A stretch of 64,000 nucleotides of DNA from Gammaproteobacteria bacterium (GTDB taxonomy: Bacteria > Pseudomonadota > Gammaproteobacteria > Pseudomonadales > JAUIET01). The stretch is from assembly GCA_030429735.1 (NCBI GenBank), contig JAUIET010000002.1, positions 604,414-668,413 of the forward strand, given 5' to 3'. Made by a program: the position numbers and the translations under genes. This document shows positions 36,453 to 44,866 of the stretch, one piece after another. Positions within the stretch are counted from its first letter, which is position 1. Every line of letters starts with the position of its first letter. Under the pieces are notes generated by a model. The model was not told the origin of the DNA, ran no database searches, and worked only from the letters and a program-made list of their open reading frames with translations.

Positions 36453-37460
36453 ATGGATCAGCTTGCAGTATCAAAAATCGCGGGAGTCGGGCATTTTGTT
36501 CCGGACAATATTGTATTATCGTCAGATCTTATGGAAGCGTTTGACAGTGAGCATCGTTTTGGTCTGCCAGCGCGATATTTGGCAACCCTGGTAGGTGTTC
36601 AGGAACGCCGGTGGGCAGATCATGGCAGCATGCCATCGTCATTAGCTATTCGTGCCAGCGAACGCGCCATTTGCAACGCCGGTATTTCCGCGAATGAGAT
36701 CGACTTCGTACTGTACTGTGGTATTGAACGTGACTGGCAGGAACCTGCGACCTCGCATCGCATTCAGCACGAGATTGGTGCTGTAAACGCTACCTGTCTG
36801 GATCTTACCAACGCGTGTCATGGCTTTATGAACGGGCTCAGTTTTGCAGATGCGTATATCGCGTCAGGCAATGCGCAGACTTTCTTGGTGTGTACGGCTG
36901 AAATTGGCTCACGATTGTCCAGGGCGGCGCTGGCACGATTGCAGAGCCCTGACACTACTAAAGACCAACTCAGACGGCTGCTTGGGGCGCTGACGATAGG
37001 TGATGCGGGCGCTGCCATGGTAATACAGCGGTCGTCAAACGATTCCGGGTTCAAGAAATTCAAGTTTGAGAGTGCCGGTCAGCATACCGAGCTTTGTCAC
37101 TATACGTCAGCGGCGAACGACGAATTTCATGGCCAGATGTTAATGGAGGCTATCTGCAAGGAGACCCTGTCATTCCATACGAACGTGATGGCAAGTACCT
37201 ATCAGTCATTACAATGGCACGCATCAGACGTAGATAGGCTGTACGCCCACCAGGTGGGCACCCGTGTGCATCGTAGCGTTTGCCAGCTAACTGGGGTTTC
37301 ACCTGACAGGGCTCCGTCTATTGTCGAACGGTTTGGTAATATCGCGAGCGCCACCATACCGGTTTTATTCAGTTTGTATCCTCCGGCAAAAGGCGATAAA
37401 GTGCTCATTATAAGCTCAGGCAGTGGGATGACCATAGGGCAGTCCGCACTGGTGGCATAA
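36453..37460 (+). CDS. beta-ketoacyl-ACP synthase III-like enzyme
   Basis: Thiolase-fold condensing enzyme of 335 residues in the FabH family. The catalytic triad is complete: Cys122 in TNACHGFMNGL, His266 in YAHQVGT and Asn296 in RFGNIASAT. The N-terminal GVGHFVPDNIV and C-terminal SSGSGMTIG are also present. It is unlike housekeeping FabH in the His block (AHQVG rather than PHQAN) and is not beside other fab genes. Such stand-alone KAS III enzymes often make or transfer acyl groups in signal or secondary-metabolite synthesis. It is followed at 31 nt by a seven-helix HTH protein, suggesting one transcript. The product is unknown. Confidence 0.87.
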   Translation: MDQLAVSKIAGVGHFVPDNIVLSSDLMEAFDSEHRFGLPARYLATLVGVQERRWADHGSMPSSLAIRASERAICNAGISANEIDFVLYCGIERDWQEPATSHRIQHEIGAVNATCLDLTNACHGFMNGLSFADAYIASGNAQTFLVCTAEIGSRLSRAALARLQSPDTTKDQLRRLLGALTIGDAGAAMVIQRSSNDSGFKKFKFESAGQHTELCHYTSAANDEFHGQMLMEAICKETLSFHTNVMASTYQSLQWHASDVDRLYAHQVGTRVHRSVCQLTGVSPDRAPSIVERFGNIASATIPVLFSLYPPAKGDKVLIISSGSGMTIGQSALVA

Positions 37461-37491
37461 AACAACTCTCCTAGGGGGCGGTAGGCAGCAC

Positions 37492-38421
37492 GTGACCTTG
37501 TATATCATTCCATCGTTGATTGCGATAATCGCTAAGCTTTTTTTGCTGTGGATTGCACGGCGTAATTTCGCTGAGAACCTGGTGTTTACCGCTCTGTTGG
37601 GCGCTCTGTTAGTAATGAATGCGGTGGAGTTTTCGTCCTACTTCATCACAAATGACATGCTTAACGATTATGTGTGGCTGATGCAGTTGTATTTTTTGTC
37701 TGCACTCGTCGCCACTGCAACCATTACTGACTTGTGCCTGGTGATAACTGGCCTGGCGCAACCACTGTGGCGCCAAATCAACGCACTCCTCACGGTCACC
37801 GTTGCACTGCTGACCATAGTGCCAGGCACGGTAATTGCTGGCGTGGAGCCCATGGGTGAGTTCGTACGACGAATTCCGGGCCCAGCGCTTCCGGTCTGGA
37901 CCACTTATGTGGTGCTTGCTATTGCTGCGAGCGTTGGCTTGTTGCTTCGCGGCGTGCGGCGGGCTCCTAGCCGACACCAGCAAAGGCAAAGCTGCGCGTT
38001 GGCGCTTGCGTTCCTTCCTGGCTTGTTAAGTGCTGGCTTGATTGTGGTTCTAATGAGTTTTGGGTACCGGGTTAACGGCGCGGTGACCATGTCGATTATG
38101 TCGACTCTGCTGGCCGTCGTGTTTTTTCTATCCGAGTCGCGTTACCATTTATTTCGACTGCTGAGTGCGATTCCTTCAACAGTGGAATACCAAACTAACC
38201 GTCGCGTGCAGACGCTGGTTAACAAGCTTAAATACATTGCTTCAATGCCAGACCGACAATCTGAGCTGAAAGCCATTCTTGCCGAACTTGAACAGGCCAG
38301 TATCGCGATGGCCATTGATGCGAACGATGGAAATGTCTCTAAAACGGCACGCGCGATGAAGGTAAGTCGAAATACCATCCTTAGAAAACGTCAGTCAACA
38401 GCCAGCCCAACGAATAAATAG
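37492..38421 (+). CDS. seven-helix membrane protein with C-terminal Fis-type HTH
   Basis: Protein of 309 residues. Seven hydrophobic segments fall at about 2-20, 28-50, 60-85, 93-115, 131-152, 169-192 and 196-218. The layout and the block around NAVEFSSYF and LMQLYFLSAL resemble the N-terminal 7TM sensor of some histidine kinases. No kinase or transmitter follows. A linker helix (about 225-275) leads to a Fis/NtrC-type HTH at 276-302 (DGNVSKTARAMKVSRNTILRKR), which would be cytoplasmic. I therefore predict a membrane-bound one-component transcription regulator. The start is GTG 37492. It is 31 nt behind the KAS III gene, so ligand and enzyme may be linked (inference). Confidence 0.72.
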   Translation: MTLYIIPSLIAIIAKLFLLWIARRNFAENLVFTALLGALLVMNAVEFSSYFITNDMLNDYVWLMQLYFLSALVATATITDLCLVITGLAQPLWRQINALLTVTVALLTIVPGTVIAGVEPMGEFVRRIPGPALPVWTTYVVLAIAASVGLLLRGVRRAPSRHQQRQSCALALAFLPGLLSAGLIVVLMSFGYRVNGAVTMSIMSTLLAVVFFLSESRYHLFRLLSAIPSTVEYQTNRRVQTLVNKLKYIASMPDRQSELKAILAELEQASIAMAIDANDGNVSKTARAMKVSRNTILRKRQSTASPTNK

Positions 38422-38488
38422 CTTTTTCTCCGTGAATTAGGCAGCTTGGCCAGAGGGCGACCAGGCTGCACTTGAACGGAGTTAGTGC

Positions 38489-40024
38489 CTAACGGCGCAC
38501 CGGTTTTCCGGGCAGCACATCAGTATTCAGTTCACCGTGTTCAATCAATGGCACGCCATTAACAATAACGTAATGCATGCCCAGACTGTGTGGCAGCGGG
38601 TTTTTCAGGTCAGCGCGCACCTTTATGTCATCCAGTTTGAACATGATTAAATCCGCATCGGCACCTGGTTTGATTCGTCCTTTATTGGCAAGTGCCGGCA
38701 CCTGGTCTTGCAATGACGTAGCAGCATTGAATGAACCCATGCGAAACGCATCCATTAGGTCAAATTCCTGCCATTCTCGGACCCAAAGCTGAAGAAAACG
38801 AGTGAATGTGGCCTGCGAACGCGGGTGTGCCCATGCATCTTCCGGTAATGGCCAGGCAGCTCCTGGAATGTATTTGCCCTTTCGATCTTGCCATGGCATG
38901 CCATCTGAGCCGAGTATGGTACCCGGCAAGCTGAAGGACTGGCGCTGTGTGGCGCGATGCGCCAGGTTGTTTTCCGAATCGCGATGAAGCAGAAAGATCA
39001 GTGCGGCGGGGTCTTTTTGCCTAAGACGTTTTAGCTCCTCGTTATCTTTGATCGGTTTACCGTAGTAAAGGATGTCATGTGGTTTAAAGCCGCGACTGAA
39101 ATAAGGCAATACTTCGGGTGCAAGAAATTCTGCGCCCAAAAATGTAGAGCCGGTCTCTGATACCAGTGCCTCTACGCTAATTCGCGCACCCTTGTTGCGC
39201 GCCGCATGAATCATTGGCTGCGTAACATCAACCGTTGCCAGCGACAGGTGGCAGATGTACCAATGAGCGCCTGTTGTAATTGCGTTGGAGATGATTTCCT
39301 GGGTTGCTGCTATGTCCCCGCCCGGGTCCGAGTCACCCCAAAAACGTTGATGCGTCATTATTGGCACGTTGTGTCTGGCCGCCAGTGCAGACAGCTTCAG
39401 TATTTCGCGATGACTGACGGTAGGTGCGTAACCATTCACCAGACCGATGCCTAAGGCGCCTTGCTTAATGCTCTGTTCTACCAATTCCAGAATCTGCTGT
39501 TCCTGTTCAGGGTTGGCTTTTTTAGTCCAACGGTTGTCGTGAAGTGCGCTGGTAAACCGTCCCATAGTACCGTCGGCAATCACACCGCTCATTACCTGCA
39601 TTCGAGCTGGTCCCCAACCGGCAGTCCAGCCATAATGGGTTGCACGGCCTTCCCGGGCTGCTGTTTCATAGGCTTTAGCTACCGGCAGCTGGCCGACTTC
39701 GGCTTCGATAGCGGTTGTTACACCATCGAACGCTTGCAGGCGACCGCTGAGCAAGGTGCCGCCATGGGCGTGTAAATCGATAAATCCTGGCCCAACAACG
39801 TAGCCACTTCCGTCGATCGTTTTTCTGGAAGATAAGGGTTCGGACGACAAGGCGGCAATCTTGCCATCATGAATACCTATGCTGCGTACCGCGTCCAACC
39901 CGGATTCGGGGTCGAGCACCCGCGCGCCTTCGATTACCAAATCATAGGTCGTATCGGTGTCCGCGTTGCCGATCAGCGCGAACAGAAGCAAGGTTAAAGT
40001 AGCTGCTGACAGTGTCTTTTTCAT
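38489..40024 (-). CDS. exported amidohydrolase, D-aminoacylase-like
   Basis: Metal-dependent amidohydrolase of 511 residues with a signal peptide (MKKTLSAATLTLLLFALIG). Seen: IEGARVLDPESGLDAVRSIGI and GSGYVVGPGFIDLHAHGG with metal ligands H85 and H87, MTHQRFWGDSDPGG, ICHLSLATVD, and the C-terminal GRIKPGADADLIMFKLDD. The family includes N-acyl-D-amino-acid deacylases and dihydroorotase-like enzymes; the fit to D-aminoacylase is by overall pattern. The start ATG 40024 has GGAG 9 nt upstream. It lies 23 nt behind a TraB-like gene on the same strand. Confidence 0.85.
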   Translation of the reverse strand: MKKTLSAATLTLLLFALIGNADTDTTYDLVIEGARVLDPESGLDAVRSIGIHDGKIAALSSEPLSSRKTIDGSGYVVGPGFIDLHAHGGTLLSGRLQAFDGVTTAIEAEVGQLPVAKAYETAAREGRATHYGWTAGWGPARMQVMSGVIADGTMGRFTSALHDNRWTKKANPEQEQQILELVEQSIKQGALGIGLVNGYAPTVSHREILKLSALAARHNVPIMTHQRFWGDSDPGGDIAATQEIISNAITTGAHWYICHLSLATVDVTQPMIHAARNKGARISVEALVSETGSTFLGAEFLAPEVLPYFSRGFKPHDILYYGKPIKDNEELKRLRQKDPAALIFLLHRDSENNLAHRATQRQSFSLPGTILGSDGMPWQDRKGKYIPGAAWPLPEDAWAHPRSQATFTRFLQLWVREWQEFDLMDAFRMGSFNAATSLQDQVPALANKGRIKPGADADLIMFKLDDIKVRADLKNPLPHSLGMHYVIVNGVPLIEHGELNTDVLPGKPVRR

Positions 40025-40047
40025 AGTTTTGCACTCCATTTATGTGC

Positions 40048-40857
40048 TTAATCGCGCAATCGCAGCAATGCACTCCACGGCAGAATAAGATGGTATTTGC
40101 TGCTTGTTGTGGTGTAGCCAAGGTTGAACAGTGATTGTTGTATCCCAGGTCCGTGCATAGCACCCCAGGGAATAACAACGCTATCGTAATATTTGCCGGC
40201 TTCCAAAAAAGAATCCACAAGATGGTCGTTACGCGTGTCGATTATATCGTCCCACACTTGCCTGGGTATCGCGTTCGATAATTGCTCAATCAACAAACGC
40301 CAGTTGAGACTGTCGAAGTCACCCTTGGTGATTTGCTCGAGCAACTCAAGGTTTTGTTTTATCCACGTTTGTGTTTCTGGCGACAGTTCGTGCAGGTAGA
40401 CATCGGCATTAACAATATCAATGCCGGAGCTGCCTCGTGCTTGAGAGACATCTGCGACCCGGTGTGCGCCCTGAACAATGCACAGGCTCGGTTGTTCTAT
40501 TACGCTACGCGCCAAGTTCAGCCTTGTTTCAGAGGCGCATTTGTAATTGGTTCGGGCGGGTCTTCGCGTATCGCTGATACCTTCTTCAAGAATCAGGGAA
40601 GAGGGCGTTGCGAATGAACGGTACAGAGCGTCGTAACTCCTTGCCGCACCGAAATGCATCATGCCAACCAAGCGCACGTTGGCGTGACCGTCTCGTTGCA
40701 GCTGAGTCTCCAGAGTGTGTACGCCACTCGCACTGAACTTTATGTAAGAGCCGCTTAGCTCCACAACCATGGACAGTGCTGCGTAGGCCAGATACGCCAG
40801 CAGCACACACAAAGCGGTAGCTACCAGACTGAAACCCAGCAGCACCTTCTTCAGCAT
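40048..40857 (-). CDS. membrane-anchored TraB-like protein
   Basis: A 269-residue protein with an N-terminal transmembrane anchor (about residues 4-28) and a domain that fits the TraB/GumN superfamily. Conserved-looking blocks are VRLVGMMHFGA, LILEEGISD, and near the C terminus DSVVIPWGAMHGPGIQQSLFNLGY, which carries the GxxH-xxG pattern of the family. TraB-family members are often taken as metalloproteases, but activity is not established for most. It is 23 nt upstream of a D-aminoacylase-like gene, so the pair may act on the same peptide or acyl-amino-acid substrate in the periplasm. Confidence 0.62.
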   Translation of the reverse strand: MLKKVLLGFSLVATALCVLLAYLAYAALSMVVELSGSYIKFSASGVHTLETQLQRDGHANVRLVGMMHFGAARSYDALYRSFATPSSLILEEGISDTRRPARTNYKCASETRLNLARSVIEQPSLCIVQGAHRVADVSQARGSSGIDIVNADVYLHELSPETQTWIKQNLELLEQITKGDFDSLNWRLLIEQLSNAIPRQVWDDIIDTRNDHLVDSFLEAGKYYDSVVIPWGAMHGPGIQQSLFNLGYTTTSSKYHLILPWSALLRLRD

Positions 40858-40875
40858 AAAGAGATCAGGGCGTTA

Positions 40876-42339
40876 TCAGTCGTCGATACCACCCATGCAG
40901 ATGTACTTCATTTCAAGATAATCGTCGATGCCGTATTTACTGCCCTCACGGCCGCTCCCTGATTCCTTAACACCGCCAAATGGTGCAACTTCGGTTGAAA
41001 TAATCCCTTCGTTGACGCCAACAATACCGTATTCAATACCTTCGCTGACCCGCCAGATACGGCCAATATCGCGCGCGTAAAAGTACGCGGCCAGACCAAA
41101 CTCAGTATCATTGGCCATGGCGATTGCTTCCTCTTCAGTTGTAAAGCGAAACAATGGCGCGACCGGGCCGAATATTTCCTCGCGGAAAACACGCATGTCA
41201 TCGCTGACATTACTGAGTATGGTGGGTTGTACGTAACCCGGCCCTAACTCCGAGCGCTGTCCGCCAATAACAACCTTGGCGCCTTTCGCTACCGCGTCGT
41301 CTATAAATGCGTAGATGTCATTGGCGGCTTTCTCATCGATCACAGGACCAATGTTGACGCCTTCGCTCGTGCCATCACCCATTTGGAATTTTGCCACGGC
41401 GGCTTCAAGCTTTGCGGCGAACTCATCGTATACAGCGTCTTGAACCATCAGCCGGTTCGCGCATACGCAGGTCTGTCCGGCGTTACGATACTTGGACGCA
41501 ATCGCACCTTGCACCGCGGCGTCCAGGTCAGCGTCGTCAAATACTATAAACGGTGCGTTACCCCCCAATTCCATCGACGTGCGTTTCACAGTTGCAGCGC
41601 ACTCCGCCATCAACTGCTTGCCTACCGGTGTTGAGCCGGTAAACGTGACTTTGCGAATAATCGGGTTGCCAGTCAACTCTGCGCCAATCTCGCTGGTGCG
41701 ACCTGTGACAATGTTCAGTACGCCCGGCGGAAAGCCGGCGCGTTCAGCCAGCACACCAATCGCATAGGCTGATAATGGAGTCGCATTGGCTGGTTTACAC
41801 ACCACGGTACATCCGCTGGCAAGTGCCGGGCCTATTTTTCGCCCCAGCATGGCACTGGGGAAATTCCATGGCGTGATTGAGGCAACCACGCCAATGGCTT
41901 GCTTGATCACGACAATCCGTTTGTCGCTGCCGTGAGCAGGAATGGTGTCACCATAAACCCGCTTGGCTTCCTCACCAAACCATTCCAGAAAACTGGCGCT
42001 ATAGGCAATTTCACCTCTGGCCTCCGCCAAGGGCTTGCCTTGCTCAGCGGTCAGGATTTGCGCCAGGTCTTCCTGGTTTTCCATCATCAGATCAAACAGC
42101 TTGCGCAACAGGCCCGCGCGATGTTTCGCCGTTGTTGCTCGCCATTCGACCATGGCGGCTTCGGCGAACTCGATCGCGCGGCGGGTTTCATTGGTTCCGC
42201 ATTTAGCCACGTCAGCCACTACGTCACCGGTTGCCGGGTTGTGCACGGCGAGTGTTTCACCACTATCCGAGTTAACCCATTCACCGTTGATTAATGCCTG
42301 ACCACGAAGCAGCGACGGGTCATTAAGTTGCAGAGCCAT
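40876..42339 (-). CDS. gabD: succinate-semialdehyde dehydrogenase (NADP+)
   Basis: Aldehyde dehydrogenase of 487 residues that oxidises succinate semialdehyde to succinate. Seen: GVVASITPWNFPSAMLGRKIGPALA, FTGSTPVGKQL, the catalytic Glu in MELGGNAPFIVFDDAD, the nucleophile in GQTCVCANR (near residue 290), and the C-terminal FGGVKESGSGREGSKYGIDDY. The EVAPFGGVKESG ending and the CVCANR site are typical of GabD. GGAG lies 9 nt before the ATG. No gabT or gabP is nearby, so the source of the semialdehyde is open. The neighbours do not suggest a pathway. Confidence 0.93.
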   Translation of the reverse strand: MALQLNDPSLLRGQALINGEWVNSDSGETLAVHNPATGDVVADVAKCGTNETRRAIEFAEAAMVEWRATTAKHRAGLLRKLFDLMMENQEDLAQILTAEQGKPLAEARGEIAYSASFLEWFGEEAKRVYGDTIPAHGSDKRIVVIKQAIGVVASITPWNFPSAMLGRKIGPALASGCTVVCKPANATPLSAYAIGVLAERAGFPPGVLNIVTGRTSEIGAELTGNPIIRKVTFTGSTPVGKQLMAECAATVKRTSMELGGNAPFIVFDDADLDAAVQGAIASKYRNAGQTCVCANRLMVQDAVYDEFAAKLEAAVAKFQMGDGTSEGVNIGPVIDEKAANDIYAFIDDAVAKGAKVVIGGQRSELGPGYVQPTILSNVSDDMRVFREEIFGPVAPLFRFTTEEEAIAMANDTEFGLAAYFYARDIGRIWRVSEGIEYGIVGVNEGIISTEVAPFGGVKESGSGREGSKYGIDDYLEMKYICMGGIDD

Positions 42340-42384
42340 ACAACCGATCTCCAGAAGATGTTATTAATCTGGGCGCAGTATACC

Positions 42385-43659
42385 TCAACGGTGCAGGTGC
42401 CTGAGTGAATCGAGAGTGTGTTTACCCGGTCGGGAAACTCTTTCCCCGTCGCGATAATCCAGAAAATCCAGATTGACGTCTTCGTCAGCGATAGTGCCTT
42501 TTTGCACCAGATCCGTGGCGCGCACAACAACCCCTTTACCAAAGCGGTCCGCAAGCTGATCTACAATGGTTTCCAATTTTCGAGAGCTCTGATTTTCGAA
42601 TAAATCAGGCTGGCTGGATTCCGCACGCCAATCCAGGTCATACACTGTCATGCCCACCAGGCGGAATGGGCCCGGATGCTCAAATTCCTGCAGCAATTGG
42701 CACGCGGCGGCCAGGAAGCACTCGGCGGTGTCACTGGCGTGGGGCAGACGGCTTTGCCGTGTGATCATCTCGAAGCGATTGGTTTTAAGCCGCACACGCA
42801 CGCCCCTGGCAACATACTGTTTAGCTCGTACACGGCGCGCAATGCGCTCTGCTGCGCGCCGCAAATGCATTTGTATATCGGCCATATCACTGACGTCTGC
42901 ACGCAAGGTTCGGTCTGAACCAATGCTTTTCGCCGCACGGCCACGACTGACCGGTCGATCGTCAATGCCATTTGCGAGTTTGTGAAAATGCATGCCGGAC
43001 GTGCCCAGGCGCCGGCGTAACTCGTTTTGTTCCATTCTGGCAATGTCGCCAATCGTTCGCAGTCCAAGCGCATGCAATCTTGCAGTGGTTACTTTGCCCA
43101 CGCCCCACAGCCGGTTAACGGGTAAAGGCGCTAACCATTTCACAGCATCCTCTGGCGGAATCACTGTCAGTCCGTTAGGTTTTTCATGAGCGCTGGCGAC
43201 TTTCGCCACGTATTTCGTCGCCGACACACCAACCGATATATGCAAACCGGTGGCATCAAATACGGCTTGCTTTATCTTCTGACCCATAGCCTTCGGGGAG
43301 CCGAAGATATGCTCTGAGCCGGACATATCTAAGAACGCTTCATCCAGGGAGATGGGCTCAATCGCCGCGGCGAAATCACCGAACGCGTCCATCACCCGTT
43401 CAGACACTTCTTTATAGCGCTCAAACCGCGGTGGCACCATAATCGCCTGGGGGCAACGCCGTCTGGCTTCAACGACGGGCATGGCGCTGCCGACCCCAAA
43501 GGGCCTGGCTTCATAACTGGCAGTCAGCACCACGCCTCGCTGGCTGTTCGGACCAACGAGAATGGCCCTGCCACGCAGACTCGGATCATCCAGCTGTTCA
43601 ACGGCCGCATAAAATGCATCCATATCAGCGTGTACGATGATTCTTGGCCAACTTTTCAT
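42385..43659 (-). CDS. dinB: DNA polymerase IV
   Basis: Y-family translesion polymerase of 424 residues. Seen: palm-domain metal motifs HADMDAFYAAVEQLDD and SLDEAFLDM, the VGVSATKYVAKVASAHEKPNG finger region, the helix-hairpin-helix LWGVGKVTTARLHALGLRTIGDIA, and the little-finger domain. At 424 residues it is longer than the 351 of E. coli because of an extended C terminus with a QPDLFE motif resembling a beta-clamp binding site. A LexA box lies just upstream, so SOS control is expected. It is transcribed on its own. Confidence 0.96.
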   Translation of the reverse strand: MKSWPRIIVHADMDAFYAAVEQLDDPSLRGRAILVGPNSQRGVVLTASYEARPFGVGSAMPVVEARRRCPQAIMVPPRFERYKEVSERVMDAFGDFAAAIEPISLDEAFLDMSGSEHIFGSPKAMGQKIKQAVFDATGLHISVGVSATKYVAKVASAHEKPNGLTVIPPEDAVKWLAPLPVNRLWGVGKVTTARLHALGLRTIGDIARMEQNELRRRLGTSGMHFHKLANGIDDRPVSRGRAAKSIGSDRTLRADVSDMADIQMHLRRAAERIARRVRAKQYVARGVRVRLKTNRFEMITRQSRLPHASDTAECFLAAACQLLQEFEHPGPFRLVGMTVYDLDWRAESSQPDLFENQSSRKLETIVDQLADRFGKGVVVRATDLVQKGTIADEDVNLDFLDYRDGERVSRPGKHTLDSLRHLHR

Positions 43660-43679
43660 GTGCCCAATGTAGCATTGGT

Positions 43680-43695
43680 CTGTATATAAATACAG
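43680..43695 (-). promoter_or_regulatory. LexA (SOS) box upstream of dinB
   Basis: CTGTATATAAATACAG is an exact CTGT-N8-ACAG match to the gammaproteobacterial SOS consensus, 20 nt before the dinB start. The AT-rich centre fits strong LexA sites. Confidence 0.9.
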
Positions 43696-43733
43696 GTGTC
43701 GTAAGCAATTCGCTCGAACAGCGACGTAGCTAT

Positions 43734-44837
43734 CTAAACGGCGGGAATATAGCGCTGATCCAGTCCCAGATACGCAGGCCCAAATGCCTTTAGCCCGGCG
43801 GGGGTTGTGAAGTGAGCGGGGGCGGGCAGTACCAGCACGGCGACCTTCATCCCAAGTTCGGCATTCGGGTTGGTCAGGGCCTGATTGGACTCTGTGTTCA
43901 ACACGCAGATGAGATCCGGGATGCTCACTTGCAGCACGCCGTTGATCGTTGCCAGCATGTTCTCGTTCTTGAATTCGATTCTTGCGGTCTTGCCAAGGCA
44001 GGATTCAATGCCAGCTGCCTCAATGTATCCCAGGGTAAACCCTGACTCTATGCGCGAGTCGCAAGCCGTGATGACCCCTTTAAACAAAAGCTTGCCTTTG
44101 GCAGCCTCGGCAAGTGCTGTAAGATCTTGCGTATTGTTTGGGCGCATTGTTCTCATCAACGAACCCAATTGCGCCGCTAGCGACAGGCTGCCGTGATACA
44201 GCGCGTGTTCCAATGCAGAGAGTGTGGCGGCGTGGTCAACGGCCACAATGTCGTTGCGGCTGACCATTGCGAACGAACGGGCAATGTCTTCCGCGCGCAG
44301 ATCATCAAAGATATGCTCGCACAGAAGCGTTTCTCCGAATTCGTTCGACAGCACTAGAGGCGCGGCGGGCAGGCCGGCAAGATAGTAAGTGGAATGACTG
44401 ATTTCTGGAACCGCACGACCTGCAGCATCGGCGTCAAGCAAAACGCCATCAATCATGGCGGCAGCGTAGGCGGCAACTGCGGTATTCTCACCGCCGAGTT
44501 CGCAGGCAATGGTGGCACTAAACTCCGAACCTACATGTTGTTGCAGACGTTTGATTGCGGTGACTATAGGTGCCTGGGTGGCGGTGGGCAGGCGTCTGTG
44601 TTCTTCGCCAGCAGCACTCGCTTGAGTTGCGCCCAGTGCATAGGGTGTGCACAACATTGTCTCCGGCGCCAACTCCCGGGCTGAAGCGATGCGAAACTGC
44701 TTGCCGGCTGCCAGGGCCTCATCAATATAACGCATGCCCGCGCTGACCTCTCCACCACCACCGGTGCCCATCAATGCGCAACCGTGCAACAGGTCTTGCA
44801 AACATTCACGATCCAGCAATTTCGTTACACCTGGCAA
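43734..44837 (-). CDS. DUF917 family protein
   Basis: A 367-residue protein of the DUF917 family, often found near hydantoinase-type or thiopyrimidine genes; the function is unknown. Seen: the N-terminal GCALMGTGGGGE block, IACELGGENTAVA and the C-terminal IPDLICVLNTESNQALT and PAYLGLDQRYIP. The start is TTG at 44837, preceded by TTAGG; there is no in-frame ATG upstream before a stop. It is 29 nt behind the P450 gene on the same strand, which is an unusual partner for this family. No hydantoinase gene is present. Confidence 0.78.
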   Translation of the reverse strand: MPGVTKLLDRECLQDLLHGCALMGTGGGGEVSAGMRYIDEALAAGKQFRIASARELAPETMLCTPYALGATQASAAGEEHRRLPTATQAPIVTAIKRLQQHVGSEFSATIACELGGENTAVAAYAAAMIDGVLLDADAAGRAVPEISHSTYYLAGLPAAPLVLSNEFGETLLCEHIFDDLRAEDIARSFAMVSRNDIVAVDHAATLSALEHALYHGSLSLAAQLGSLMRTMRPNNTQDLTALAEAAKGKLLFKGVITACDSRIESGFTLGYIEAAGIESCLGKTARIEFKNENMLATINGVLQVSIPDLICVLNTESNQALTNPNAELGMKVAVLVLPAPAHFTTPAGLKAFGPAYLGLDQRYIPAV

Positions 44838-44866
44838 CAGCTTGGCCTAAGGCATTCGTATTTTAA

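Noticed and set aside
36323-36544. 73-residue frame overlapping the KAS III start
   Set aside because: Overlaps the well-supported KAS III gene, has no ribosome-binding site and low-complexity content of an AT-rich spacer.
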